A stretch of 64,000 nucleotides of DNA from Pseudomonas orientalis (GTDB lineage: Bacteria > Pseudomonadota > Gammaproteobacteria > Pseudomonadales > Pseudomonadaceae). A program made the position numbers and the translations under genes. The first letter of the stretch is position 1, and the number at the start of each line of letters is the position of its first letter. Shown here piece by piece: positions 40,437 to 48,730 of the stretch. The notes under the pieces were generated by a model. It saw only the letters and a program-made list of their open reading frames with translations, was not told the origin of the DNA and did no database searches. The stretch is from NCBI RefSeq assembly GCF_001439815.1, contig NZ_JYLM01000005.1, positions 401,047-465,046 on the forward strand, written 5' to 3'.

Positions 40437-41083
40437 CGCGTGGGCTCCTTGAGCGGACGCAGGATTGCGCGGACCGGGCTGGCGTCCAGGTGGGCAAAAC
40501 GCAGCGGCAGCGCGATCAGTTCATAGTCGCCCTCCGGTACGTCGTCGAGCACGATGCCTTCGAGGATCGCCATGCCATGGCGCGCCACGGCGTTGTGCGA
40601 GTCCATGGTCTTGGACTGTTGCGGGTCCAGGGACGGCGTGTCGATCCCGATCAGGCGCACGCCGAGGCTGGCGAGCAGATCGATGGTTTGCGGGGCGATG
40701 GCGGTGAAGTCTGAATCCCATTGCGTCAGCGGCGCTTGTGGATAAGTGCGCAGCAGCACGCGCTCGGGCAAGTTATCCACACGCCCCTGCAATTGATGCG
40801 GCTGCACCAGGGCGCCGCTGCCGAGGCAGTGCAACACACGACACGGGCCCATGTAGACGTCCAGGGACACCTCGCCAATCGGCGCGCCGTCGGCGCTGTA
40901 ATGCAGCGGCGCATCCACATGGGCCCCGGTGTGCGGCGACAGGGTCACGCGTCCCACATTCACCGGGCACTCCGGCCCGAGCTGCCACACGCGCTCTTCC
41001 TGGAACGGCGTATCGCCCGGCCAGGTCGGGGTCGCCGCACTCAAGGGCGGGCTGATGTCCCACCACGTTGTTATCGGGTTCAT
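40433..41083 (-). CDS. kynB: Kynurenine formamidase
   Basis: A 216-aa metal-dependent formamidase that removes formate from N-formylkynurenine. The cyclase-like signature [12 protein letters not shown] carries the metal ligands HxxxHxD, and GIDTPSLDP is conserved. The ATG at 41083 is favoured over 41098. First gene of kynBA. Confidence 0.96.
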   Translation of the reverse strand: MNPITTWWDISPPLSAATPTWPGDTPFQEERVWQLGPECPVNVGRVTLSPHTGAHVDAPLHYSADGAPIGEVSLDVYMGPCRVLHCLGSGALVQPHQLQGRVDNLPERVLLRTYPQAPLTQWDSDFTAIAPQTIDLLASLGVRLIGIDTPSLDPQQSKTMDSHNAVARHGMAILEGIVLDDVPEGDYELIALPLRFAHLDASPVRAILRPLKEPTR

Positions 41084-41466
41084 GTTCACGGCTCTCACTC
41101 ATTCCTGAGTGAATGATACGAGGGCCGGATGTGAATTTTCTTGCGAATTCTGGCGCCAGGAGGGAATTCTTTCGCAGTTACTGCGAGAAAATTCCTAATT
41201 TACGCGCAGAAATACCTCTGAACACAGTGATGCGGCCACTAGCAATCAATGTGGGAGGGGGCTTGCCCCCGATAGCAGTGGGCCAGTCAATCAGAAGTTG
41301 GCTGACACTCCGCCATCGGGAGCAAGCCCCCTCCCACATTGACCTCGCCGTACCAATAACATCGTCTTTGCCTGCGCTTCTGGGCATACCGATGTCGAGT
41401 CCAGACCACCAGCCCCCGCAGCGACGCTATAGGGTTCGACTCTTCTTCCCTTGCCTCGGAGTCATC
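41084..41466. promoter_or_regulatory. kynB upstream region with candidate KynR operators, plus a REPIN
   Basis: No gene is supported in these 383 bp. CACTCA-TTCC-TGAGTG (41096-41111) is a perfect short palindrome. At 41163-41195 is a 15-bp inverted repeat with 3-nt spacer (arms GGAATTCTTTCGCAG and CTGCGAGAAAATTCC, 13 of 15 paired). GAATTTTCTTGCGA (41133-41146) repeats a motif from the kynU-kynR gap. The distal half is a REPIN. Confidence 0.5.
41249..41340. repeat. REPIN, GTGGGAGGGGGC family
   Basis: Inverted REPs; the right copy has a point change (CGGGAGCAAG). Located between divergent kynB and the cupin gene. Confidence 0.88.
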
Positions 41467-41811
41467 ATGTCCCAGCCCATCACCGTACTGCGCGACACCC
41501 ATCCCTTGCCGGTCCTGGATGCCTGCAAATGGGAAAAGCTCGAAGGCGACCCGCACACCGTCAACCTCAACGCCTACACCAGCGAGGACGGCAGCAAGAT
41601 CATGGGCACCTGGATCTGCACGCCGGGCAAGTGGTACGTGGACTACGTAAAATGGGAGTACTGCCACTTCCAGGAAGGCTATTGCATCATCACCCCGCAA
41701 GGCATGGCGCCGATTCACCTGCGGGCTGGGGATATCTTTGTGGTGGAGGCGGGGATGAAGGGGACGTGGGAGGTGGTGGAGACGGTGCGTAAGTATTTTG
41801 TGTTTGCTTGA
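41467..41811 (+). CDS. Cupin-domain protein (DUF861 type)
   Basis: A 114-aa single cupin of the (S)-ureidoglycine aminohydrolase-like DUF861 group: GTWICTPGKWYVDYVKWEYCHFQEGYCIITPQG and the second motif HLRAGDIFVVEAGMKGTWEV. The function is unassigned. The ATG at 41467 follows GGAG; a long upstream open frame that covers the REPIN is not coding. Confidence 0.87.
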   Translation: MSQPITVLRDTHPLPVLDACKWEKLEGDPHTVNLNAYTSEDGSKIMGTWICTPGKWYVDYVKWEYCHFQEGYCIITPQGMAPIHLRAGDIFVVEAGMKGTWEVVETVRKYFVFA

Positions 41812-41866
41812 GCTATCTCTACAGCAAGCGGCTTTCCTACGGTGAACGGGCTCGCCCGATATCGTT

Positions 41867-41966
41867 TGTAGGAGCGGGCTTGCTCGCGAAAAACGTCAAC
41901 GCTAACGCGTGTTTCCTGGAAGCACGCGGCGTCTGTGAGTTCTTCGCGAGCAAGCTCGCTCCTACA
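41867..41966. repeat. REPIN, TGTAGGAGCGAGC family
   Basis: Inverted REPs (left copy GAGCGGGC variant) between the convergent cupin and mmsB genes. Confidence 0.9.
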
Positions 41967-41969
41967 CCA

Positions 41970-42857
41970 TCATTCAGGCTTGCGATAGCTGTTGATAATC
42001 GCCGAAAAGTCCTTGCCCCCTTCCCCACGCTGGCTCATCGATTGATACAACTGCTGGGCCACCGCACCAAGGATCACCGGCTGTTTTGCCTGGCGCGCCG
42101 CCTCGGTGGCCAGGCCCAGGTCCTTGAGCATCAGGTCGGCGCCGAAACCGCCGGTATAGCCACGCGACGACGGCGCGGTTTCGATCACGCCCGGCCATGG
42201 ATTGTAGGTGTCCGAACTCCAGCAACGCCCGGTTGAGCTGTTGATAATCCCGGCCAGCACCTGGGTGTCGATACCCAAGGCATCGCCCAGGGCCATCGCC
42301 TCACTGACGCCGACCATGCTGATCCCCAGCAGCAGGTTGTTGCAGATCTTGGCGATTTGCCCGGTGCCCACCTCGCCGCAGTGCACGATGTTGCGGCCCA
42401 TCTGCGCCAGCACCGGTTGCAGAGTGGCGAACAGTTCAGGCGTGGCGCCGACCATGAAGGTCAGCGTGCCCGCTTGCGCCCCGCCGGTGCCACCGGACAC
42501 CGGGGCGTCGGCCATCACCACGCCCTGCCTGGCGGCGGCCGCCGCGACGTCACGGGCGGTCTGCGGGTCGATCGTGCTGCAATCCACGGCGGGAATGCCG
42601 TTGCCGATGCCGGCGAGCACACCGTCTTCATTCAGCCACACGCTGCGCACATGCGCGGCGGCCGGCAGCATGGTGATCACCAGCTCGGCGCCCTGGGCCG
42701 CGTCACGCGGTGAGTCGCTGATGTGGCCGCCCAACTCGGCCAGTTCCTTGAGTACGGTCTGGTTCAGGTCGAACAGGTTCAGCGCGTGCCCGGCCTTGAT
42801 CAGGTTGTGGGCCATGGGCGCGCCCATGTTGCCCAGGCCGATAAATGCAATCTTCAT
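41970..42857 (-). CDS. mmsB: 3-Hydroxyisobutyrate dehydrogenase
   Basis: A 295-aa beta-hydroxyacid dehydrogenase in valine breakdown, oxidising 3-hydroxyisobutyrate to methylmalonate semialdehyde. The N-terminal FIGLGNMGAPMAHNL binds NAD; DAPVSGGTGGA and the catalytic Lys in GQIAKICNNLLLG are present. It is directly downstream of mmsA with a 14-bp gap. Confidence 0.95.
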   Translation of the reverse strand: MKIAFIGLGNMGAPMAHNLIKAGHALNLFDLNQTVLKELAELGGHISDSPRDAAQGAELVITMLPAAAHVRSVWLNEDGVLAGIGNGIPAVDCSTIDPQTARDVAAAAARQGVVMADAPVSGGTGGAQAGTLTFMVGATPELFATLQPVLAQMGRNIVHCGEVGTGQIAKICNNLLLGISMVGVSEAMALGDALGIDTQVLAGIINSSTGRCWSSDTYNPWPGVIETAPSSRGYTGGFGADLMLKDLGLATEAARQAKQPVILGAVAQQLYQSMSQRGEGGKDFSAIINSYRKPE

Positions 42858-42871
42858 GGTCGTCTCCCAGG

Positions 42872-44389
42872 TCAGCGCAGGTTGATGGTGGTGTTGACGC
42901 CATCGTTGACCGTGTCGTCATCGAACCAGCGGCTGGTGACGGTCTTGGTCTGGGTGTAGAACTGCACCACCTGCTTGCCGTACGGGCCGAGATCGCCGAG
43001 TTTGGAACCACGGGAACCGGTGAAGCTGAAGAACGGCACCGGCACCGGGATCGGAATGTTGATGCCGACCTGGCCCACATCGATTTCGCTCTGGAACTTG
43101 CGCGCCGCCGCGCCGCTCTGGGTGAACAGGCCGGTGCCGTTGCCGAACGGGTTGGCGTTGACCAGCGCAATGGCTTGATCGAGGGTATCGACCTCCAGCA
43201 CCACCAGCACCGGGCCGAAGATTTCCTCGGTGTAGATGCGCATGTCGGTGGTCACGCCAGAGAACAGCGTCGGGCCGACAAAGTTGCCTTGCTCGAAGCC
43301 CGGCACCTTGATGTCGCGGCCGTCCAGCTCCAGCTTGGCGCCTTCTTTCACGCCGCTTTCGATCAGCTCCAGGATGCGTGTCTTGGCGCGCCTGGAGATC
43401 ACCGGGCCCACGTCGGTACCGGCTTCGCTGCCGGCGTTGACCTTGAGCTTTTGTGCCAGGGCCTTGAGGTCCGGCAGCCATTGTTTCGACGCCCCCACCA
43501 GCACCACCACCGAGGTGGCCATGCAGCGCTGGCCCGCCGCGCCGAAACCGGCGCCGACCAGGGCATTGAGGGTGTGTTCGCGGTTGGCATCCGGCAGCAC
43601 CACGGCGTGGTTCTTGGCGCCCATCATCGATTGCACGCGCTTGCCGTGCTTGCCGGCCAGGTCGTACACATGCGTGCCCACAGCGGTCGAGCCGACGAAG
43701 GACACCGCCTTGATGTCTTTATGGGTGCACAGCGCATCCACCACGTCCTTGCCGCCGTGCACCACGTTGAGCACGCCCGGCGGTACGCCAGCTTCCAGCG
43801 CCAGCTCCACCAGCAGCATCGTCGACAGCGGGTCCTGCTCGGACGGCTTGAGCACGAAGGTGTTACCGCAGGCGATGGCCATCGGGAACATCCACAGCGG
43901 AATCATGGCCGGGAAGTTGAAGGGGGTGATGCCGGCACACACGCCGATGGGCTGGCGCAGGGTATAGGTATCCACGCCGCCGGCGACGTTCTCGGCGAAC
44001 TCGCCCATTTGCAGGGTACCGATGGAACAGGCGTGCTCCACCACTTCCAGGCCACGGAAAATATCGCCCTCGGCATCGGCAATGGTCTTGCCCTGCTCGT
44101 TGCTGAGGACCACGGCAATGCGCTTGGAATGTTCGCGGATCAAGGCTTGCAGCTTGAGCATGATGCGCATGCGCGCACCGATCGGCGTCAGCTTCCAGGT
44201 CTGGAAGGCGCGATGGGCGGCGTCGATGGCGGCGTTGACCTCATCGGCCGTGGCGAAAGGGACTCTGGCCAGCACTTGCTGGGTGGCCGGATTGACGATG
44301 TCTTGCCATTCGGTGGTCTTGGACTCGACCCACTCGCCATTGATCAGCAACTTGACCTGTTTAACGGAAATATCGGCAGATGCGTTCAT
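42872..44389 (-). CDS. mmsA: Methylmalonate-semialdehyde dehydrogenase (CoA-acylating)
   Basis: A 505-aa aldehyde dehydrogenase that forms propionyl-CoA from methylmalonate semialdehyde in valine and inositol catabolism. [26 protein letters not shown] and the catalytic Cys in GAAGQRCMA are the MmsA-type signatures. It forms an operon with mmsB and diverges from a LysR gene. Confidence 0.96.
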   Translation of the reverse strand: MNASADISVKQVKLLINGEWVESKTTEWQDIVNPATQQVLARVPFATADEVNAAIDAAHRAFQTWKLTPIGARMRIMLKLQALIREHSKRIAVVLSNEQGKTIADAEGDIFRGLEVVEHACSIGTLQMGEFAENVAGGVDTYTLRQPIGVCAGITPFNFPAMIPLWMFPMAIACGNTFVLKPSEQDPLSTMLLVELALEAGVPPGVLNVVHGGKDVVDALCTHKDIKAVSFVGSTAVGTHVYDLAGKHGKRVQSMMGAKNHAVVLPDANREHTLNALVGAGFGAAGQRCMATSVVVLVGASKQWLPDLKALAQKLKVNAGSEAGTDVGPVISRRAKTRILELIESGVKEGAKLELDGRDIKVPGFEQGNFVGPTLFSGVTTDMRIYTEEIFGPVLVVLEVDTLDQAIALVNANPFGNGTGLFTQSGAAARKFQSEIDVGQVGINIPIPVPVPFFSFTGSRGSKLGDLGPYGKQVVQFYTQTKTVTSRWFDDDTVNDGVNTTINLR

Positions 44390-44513
44390 GGGGTCTCCGG
44401 AATCTTGTTGTTATGCAGGAGTTGAATCGCCTTGAAGAAGCAGGCGTTCGGGCTGTTTTTGGAGTATAGATGTGCAAATCTCTAATAAGAACGCACATAA
44501 AAGCCGGTCCAAT

Positions 44514-45461
44514 ATGCAAAAAAACATCACATCGCTGGGCTCCCTGAACTGGGATGACCTGAAGTTTTTCCTCGAAGTGGCCCGCACCCGTAAGGCCAGT
44601 GTCGCCGCCAAGCGCCTGGCAGTGGACTACACCACCGTGTCGCGGCGCATCAGCTCACTGGAAGTGTCGCTCGGCACCCTGCTGTTCGAAAAATCCCGGA
44701 CCAACGGTTTTGTCCTCACCGCCGAGGGCCAGCGTTTGCTGGGCTATGCCGAATCCATCGAAAGCACCTTGCACATGGCGTGCGAGCAAGTCTCCGGTTC
44801 CGGCGTGGCCTTGTCCGGGCATGTGCGCATGGGTTGCACCGAAGGTTTCGGCAGCTTCTTCATCACCCCGCAACTGAGCCACTTCGTCGACACCTACCCG
44901 GCGATCTCGGTGGACATCCTGCCCCTGCCGCATTTCATCAGCCTGTCCAAGCGCGAAGCCGACATCGTCATCGCCCTGGAACGCCCGGAACATGGGCCTT
45001 ATGTGTGCTGCAAGCTGTGCGACTACAAACTGCAGCTGTACGCGACCCAGGACTACCTCGACCAACACCCACCGATCCAACGCCCGGCGGATTTGGCCGA
45101 GCATCCATTCATCAGCTATGTGGATGATCTGGCGTTCAGCTCGGAGCTGCTGTACCTGGCGAATGTGGTGCCGGGCGCCAGCGCCAGCTTGCGCAGTACC
45201 AGTGTGATTGCGCAGTACGTCGCGGCGCAGCAGGGACGGTCGATGGCGATATTGCCGTGCTTTCTGGCGGCGCAGGATCCGCGACTGTTGCCGGTGCTGG
45301 GGGAGCAGATCGCGATAACGCGGCAGTTCTGGATGTATTGCCGGGAGGACTTGCGCAAGCTGAAGCGGATTACGTTGTTGTGGGATTACATCCGTGAGGT
45401 GACGGAGCTAAACCGCCCGTTATTGCTGGGCGAAACGCGAGTCCTACTGTTCACAGACTGA
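44514..45461 (+). CDS. LysR-type regulator with an element-supplied C-terminus
   Basis: A 315-aa LTTR (HTH at about 12-70, LEVARTRKASVAAKRLAVDYTTVSRRISSLE) divergent from mmsAB and so probably its regulator. The 3' end is the insertion site of the mobile element at 45325-51885. The last 22 residues after IREVTE (LNRPLLLGETRVLLFTD) come from the element; the original tail, with QNQGLLMGETREMRFAD, is stranded at 51.9 kb. The gene therefore remains full length. A GTG at 44472 would extend the N-terminus by 14 residues and is less likely. Confidence 0.88.
   Translation: MQKNITSLGSLNWDDLKFFLEVARTRKASVAAKRLAVDYTTVSRRISSLEVSLGTLLFEKSRTNGFVLTAEGQRLLGYAESIESTLHMACEQVSGSGVALSGHVRMGCTEGFGSFFITPQLSHFVDTYPAISVDILPLPHFISLSKREADIVIALERPEHGPYVCCKLCDYKLQLYATQDYLDQHPPIQRPADLAEHPFISYVDDLAFSSELLYLANVVPGASASLRSTSVIAQYVAAQQGRSMAILPCFLAAQDPRLLPVLGEQIAITRQFWMYCREDLRKLKRITLLWDYIREVTELNRPLLLGETRVLLFTD
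45325..45408 (+). repeat. attL: left direct repeat of the integrated element
   Basis: These 84 bp at the 3' end of the LysR gene recur at 51802-51885 with one mismatch (T at 45395, G at 51872). The first 70 bp are identical. Crossover by the element's integrase must have occurred within or next to this block. Confidence 0.92.
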
Positions 45462-45519
45462 GGGTCTACAGGGAGCAAAGGAAGCTCATCCTAACGACCT
45501 TAGAAGGATCTTGGCAACG

Positions 45520-45554
45520 ACTTGTGACAGCAGTTGTGACACTACTTGTGACAG
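45520..45554 (+). repeat. Left array of putative integrase arm sites
   Basis: Three copies of TTGTGACA (in the frames ACTTGTGACAG, AGTTGTGACAC, ACTTGTGACAG) spaced 12-13 bp. The same repeat occurs twice at the right end, inside the start of int. Arm-type integrase or excisionase sites are the likely role. The surrounding 45462-45696 has no supported gene. Confidence 0.6.
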
Positions 45555-45696
45555 TCGGATGGGTTCTAACAGTGGCGCACACAGGCGCGACAAGGCCCCA
45601 TGAAGGTGCCTGTGCAAGCCCGAGCGAGGGCCTACGGGGGAACATGCTGTGTAGAAGCAATGAGGTGGTGTCTCAGATTTTTCTGTCAGATTCTCA

Positions 45697-45780
45697 TCAA
45701 GGGCCCTTGAAGCGACCGTATAGCCAGAAGGCCACATGAACAGCCACACAGACCCAGTAGGCAGCGTGTAGCGTGTCCAT
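45697..45780 (-). CDS. Possible 27-residue membrane micropeptide
   Basis: A short reading frame, MDTLHAAYWVCVAVHVAFWL followed by YGRFKGP, with AAGGGG placed about 6 bp before the ATG. Residues 6-21 form one hydrophobic, aromatic-rich segment that could span the membrane, and the tail is basic. It starts 17 bp after the rha stop and is the last gene of the leftward unit, where small lysis or membrane peptides often sit in phages. Too short for confident coding assignment. Confidence 0.45.
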   Translation of the reverse strand: MDTLHAAYWVCVAVHVAFWLYGRFKGP

Positions 45781-45797
45781 GAGGTTCCCCTTGAGGG

Positions 45798-46514
45798 TTA
45801 CTTGGTGATTCGGCCCCAGCGGTCGGTCTTGTCCTGAGCTTTGTTGACAGCATTGTTCATGCTCTCAGCCTTGTCCTTGAGCCACTCATTGAGGCCCTTA
45901 TGGGTGATCTTGAACAGGTGTCCGCCATTATTGGATACGACCAGATTGGACGGTTTGAGGGTCTTGATGAAACCGGCTTGCTCGTACTTGGGATTAAGCT
46001 GTGTGTGCCCTTGGGTTGTCTTACGGGCGTTCCCCGTGTCGATCAGCAGGGCTAAAAGTTTATCGGGATGGTCGATTTCAGCGAGGCGGCAGGCTTCACG
46101 CCAGCTATAACCAACTGTACGACCCTTACGGACATGCTCATCGAAGGCAGGGGCCATTGCATTGACTCGGCTCTGTAGATCCTTAAGGGTCTCGGTGATG
46201 GCCTGAGCAGCAAAGGTTGGGTTAGCGACTTGCTCCAGTTCAATCCAGCGCCCCACCACGTTGTAGCGAAGACCAGTGTCATAGCCAGTGATGAGGGTGA
46301 AGGTTAGGTGCTTGTCGAGGACCAGCATCGGCAGGTCTTTGTTCTGGTTGTTCTTATAGGTTGCCTCGGTGAAAGTCACGGAGGACTCCTCAGATCTGAG
46401 GGCACCTACTTGAGCAACAATCCCTCGGGCATCTCGGAGAACGTTGTCGTGCCGCTTGCCAGTCAATTCAGCGATTTCAACGGTGGTCATGGTTACGATG
46501 TTATTCACGTTCAT
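45798..46514 (-). CDS. Rha-family phage protein
   Basis: A 238-aa protein whose N-terminal half is the phage Rha domain: VTMTTVEIAELTGKRHDNVLRDAR, SSVTFTEATYKNNQNKDLPMLVLDK and GYDTGLRYNVVGRWIELE. Rha proteins are known from temperate phages as regulators that interfere with growth in some host backgrounds. The C-terminal half (KLLALLIDTGNARKTTQGHTQLNPKYEQAGF) looks like another DNA-binding or KilA-C-like region but is not clearly assigned. AAGGAAA precedes the start at 46514. Confidence 0.82.
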   Translation of the reverse strand: MNVNNIVTMTTVEIAELTGKRHDNVLRDARGIVAQVGALRSEESSVTFTEATYKNNQNKDLPMLVLDKHLTFTLITGYDTGLRYNVVGRWIELEQVANPTFAAQAITETLKDLQSRVNAMAPAFDEHVRKGRTVGYSWREACRLAEIDHPDKLLALLIDTGNARKTTQGHTQLNPKYEQAGFIKTLKPSNLVVSNNGGHLFKITHKGLNEWLKDKAESMNNAVNKAQDKTDRWGRITK

Positions 46515-46533
46515 AGTGTCGATTTCCTTTTGG

Positions 46534-46610
46534 TAGTGCCCTTCAGGTCGCACCCACAGCCGAGCATCCAGCCCCCGACAAAGGGACCCGGCGTGGCATG
46601 AAAGGCACTA
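46534..46610 (-). other. Long stem-loop upstream of the Rha gene
   Basis: TAGTGCCCTTCA (46534-46545) and TGAAAGGCACTA (46599-46610) pair over 12 bp (one G-U in RNA) around a 53-nt loop, ending about 20 nt before the Rha start codon. A similar structure precedes the 132-aa protein gene. Possible RNA processing site or translational control element. The 200-bp gap 46515-46716 holds no clear gene. Confidence 0.45.
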
Positions 46611-46716
46611 TCAGAAAGACTGGATTGGTTGATTGCCCAGCGACGGGCGGGGATATATAGCAGTGACCCTGCCGATCCCTCTCGGGCCGGTCTTACGGGT
46701 CATACTTCAAGATTTC

Positions 46717-47985
46717 TTAAGCAGCGGCAGTAACATTCACCGCATACGAGGCAGAGAAACCACCATCCACGGTTGTAGCTGTAATGGTCGCCTCGCCTAC
46801 TTCAAGGCCCTTAACGGATCCAGCAGTAGACACAGAGGCCACAGAAGCGTCCGAAGTGGCCCAGGTTACGCCTTGATTGGTGGCATTCGCAGGGGCAACG
46901 GTAGCAATGTTTGTGTACGAGGCGCCGACCACGAGATCCTTAGAGGCGCTCTTGAGGGATACGCCAGACACCGGAGTAAACAGCTTCAAGTTGGTGATCA
47001 TCGGGAAGGCTACCGTCTCAGTCTGAAGACCATCTTCAGTCAGCTTTACCTTGACCTTGCCGTTAGCCACGATGTCCACAACAGTCATAATCTCAATGTC
47101 CCACGCTTGGGCATTGCCGTTGCGTGTCGCCTGGATCTTCCAAATGTCACCCTCACGGTTCTCACGGTAGCTCAGAGAGGTAAACATCTTGGGCAACAGA
47201 AACAGGCCGTAGTCAGTACCGCTGTAAGGCTGTACAGAGGCGCCAATGAGATCCTCAATGTCTCCCACACCCGCACGCTGAGCAGCACGCTCAAGCACGG
47301 CCACCAGAGACACAGGCAGCAGGACCACGAAGTCAGCCAGCGAGGTGCCTACAGTCTGGTTGATGTGGGTTGTAAGCAGGTCAATGAGGTCCTCAGCGAT
47401 CTCAACTGGCTTGCCGGTTGGCTTGATTTCAGAGATAGCCTCAGTGCTTGGGGCAGTGGAGAGGATGCCAGCGATCTTGCCAGCAGCACTCAGCTCAATA
47501 TCACGCAGGATCTTGTCAGCGGTCTGAGCTAAGGAGTCTTCAGTAAAGCCAGCGATCAGATTGTGATCAAGGATGGTTACGCGATGGCTAATGACCAAAG
47601 CGGTATCCGTTGGCTCCGTAAAGATGATCGACCCGGCCAGCACTTCGCCTTTCTCGATGGTCTGGTTATCCCAGTTCTTGCGAGGGTCGAAGGTGACAGT
47701 GCGGTCAGCCATAACGATGATCTGTTGACCAGTCGCCTCTGCACCAGTGGGACGGAACTCACAGGGAGTTTTCTCCATGGCAGCTTCACGCCACTCATCA
47801 CCATTGAGGTATTCCTCAGCGGCCTCAATGAGGGCCTCCACATAGACAGAGGGATCAGTAGCCGCGAGCGTCTCTGAACGAACATCGGCGGTGTGGAAGT
47901 GGATCGAAGCGTTGTTATCGTCAATGGCGTTGATATTCCATTTAACAGTGTCTACATGCGGTGCTACGTATTGATTAGGTTTCAT
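46717..47985 (-). CDS. Capsid-like structural protein with C-terminal BIG_2 domain
   Basis: A 422-aa protein. Residues 1-335 resemble phage major capsid proteins in general layout: N-terminal arm, a mixed region with ADKILRDIELSAAGKIAGIL, then ADFVVLLPVSLVAVLERAAQ and YSGTDYGLFLLPKMFTSL, ending in a domain rich in charged strands. I cannot prove the fold by eye. The last 80 residues are an unmistakable bacterial Ig-like BIG_2 domain (VSGVSLKSASKDLVVG, ATVAPANATNQGVTWATSD, GEATITATTVDGG), a decoration found on several phage capsids such as phi29. AGGAGAA precedes the ATG. A secreted adhesin is less likely because there is no signal peptide. Confidence 0.6.
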   Translation of the reverse strand: MKPNQYVAPHVDTVKWNINAIDDNNASIHFHTADVRSETLAATDPSVYVEALIEAAEEYLNGDEWREAAMEKTPCEFRPTGAEATGQQIIVMADRTVTFDPRKNWDNQTIEKGEVLAGSIIFTEPTDTALVISHRVTILDHNLIAGFTEDSLAQTADKILRDIELSAAGKIAGILSTAPSTEAISEIKPTGKPVEIAEDLIDLLTTHINQTVGTSLADFVVLLPVSLVAVLERAAQRAGVGDIEDLIGASVQPYSGTDYGLFLLPKMFTSLSYRENREGDIWKIQATRNGNAQAWDIEIMTVVDIVANGKVKVKLTEDGLQTETVAFPMITNLKLFTPVSGVSLKSASKDLVVGASYTNIATVAPANATNQGVTWATSDASVASVSTAGSVKGLEVGEATITATTVDGGFSASYAVNVTAAA

Positions 47986-48026
47986 TGAAGTTCTCCTGAA
48001 TTAGATGATTGAAAGATGGCTCGGTG

Positions 48027-48425
48027 TTACCAGCCGGAGTTGCCGCGGGATGCAGCGCGGACACGTTCACCCTGTTCACGGATGGCAGCAGCGCGGGCTT
48101 CCTTATCGGCTTTAGCCTGGGCCAACTCACGAGGTGTCCACTCACGGCAGCGCTCAGCATGGGCATCAGCTTCACGTTGCTGACGCGCTCGCTCAGATGC
48201 CTTTGCGGCCTTGTCTCCGTGGTACTCACGGGCGACATCAGGAATCGCCTTGAGCGAAAGACCGGCCTCATCGAACACTTGGATGATCTGGAATTGGCGG
48301 CTCTTAACGGTGCCGCATTGAGCTACCAGCATGGGCAACATGACGTTCTCGACGTACTCGCGACTGAGGGTCTGGCCCGACACAGTTACTTCGTTCTTCA
48401 GGACTTTGGTGATGGCGATTTTCAT
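48027..48425 (-). CDS. Charged protein upstream of the capsid-like gene, scaffold candidate
   Basis: A 132-aa protein I do not recognise. Residues 1-65 look globular (MKIAITKVLKNEVTVSG, FQIIQVFDEAGLS); residues 65-125 are highly charged, Ala/Glu/Lys/Arg-rich and predicted helical (AAKASERARQQREADAHAE). It sits 41 bp before the capsid-like gene, the place where many phages encode scaffolding proteins, and its helical charged tail fits, but this is inference from position and composition. GGAGAT fixes the start at 48425; an in-frame ATG at 48578 would extend it through a stem-loop. Confidence 0.6.
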   Translation of the reverse strand: MKIAITKVLKNEVTVSGQTLSREYVENVMLPMLVAQCGTVKSRQFQIIQVFDEAGLSLKAIPDVAREYHGDKAAKASERARQQREADAHAERCREWTPRELAQAKADKEARAAAIREQGERVRAASRGNSGW

Positions 48426-48452
48426 GGGTTTGGATCTCCTATGAGGTGACCC

Positions 48453-48534
48453 TTTGATCGACCTTGGCGCCATAGACACGCACGACAAGACGGCAAGGAG
48501 GGAGCCGCATGGGCATCTTCCAAGGTCGATCAAA
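48453..48534 (-). other. Long stem-loop before the 132-aa protein gene
   Basis: TTTGATCGACCTTGG (48453-48467) and CCAAGGTCGATCAAA (48520-48534) form a perfect 15-bp stem with a 52-nt loop, 27 nt before the start codon at 48425. It lies in the leader made from the phage-like promoter at 48708-48730. Size and position match the stem-loop before the Rha gene. T7 messages are cut by RNase III at intergenic hairpins, so a processing site is one idea. Confidence 0.55.
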
Positions 48535-48707
48535 AGGTTCTTGGTTTGGGTTTGTGGCTGATGCTGATCACAGGACATGGCAAGCCTGAAAGAGCATCTG
48601 AAAGGGCAACCGTGGCGACGGTCGGTGCAGCGGGTTGTGAGCTGGCGAGCAGCTAACGGTTACAGCAGAAAGATAGGCGACGAATCTTTTTTATCTGATT
48701 AGGTGTC

Positions 48708-48730
48708 TGTCCCAATAGTGAGGGGTTTTA
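48708..48730 (-). promoter_or_regulatory. T7-like phage RNA polymerase promoter P2
   Basis: Read on the minus strand, TAAAACCCCTCACTATTGGG then ACA. It shares the CTCACTAT core and downstream GGG with the T7 and T3 promoters, and about 18 of 23 positions with the gh-1 consensus as I recall it. It overlaps the stop codon of the 115-aa gene and points to the 132-aa protein and capsid genes through a leader of about 280 nt. The interval 48426-48727 contains only this leader and its stem-loop. Confidence 0.65.

Noticed and set aside
41113..41466. Extended N-terminus for the cupin protein
   Set aside because: It would translate a REPIN and an operator-like region; GGAG and family length support 41467.
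45524..45739. 71-aa plus-strand frame with a hydrophobic start
   Set aside because: No ribosome binding site, it overlaps the putative integrase arm repeats and runs against the other element genes.
45783..45805. Minus-strand AAGTAACCCTCAAGGGGAAC resembling a T3-like promoter
   Set aside because: Only the CCCTCA core matches; the CT after it and the upstream A-run are missing, and the site serves as the ribosome binding region of the micropeptide frame.
46611..46703. 30-aa minus-strand frame after the capsid-like gene
   Set aside because: Weak ribosome binding site and no domain or hydrophobic segment; likely chance.
48426..48578. N-terminal extension of the 132-aa protein to a 183-aa form
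   Set aside because: It would translate through the 15-bp stem-loop and ignores the good GGAGAT site before 48425.
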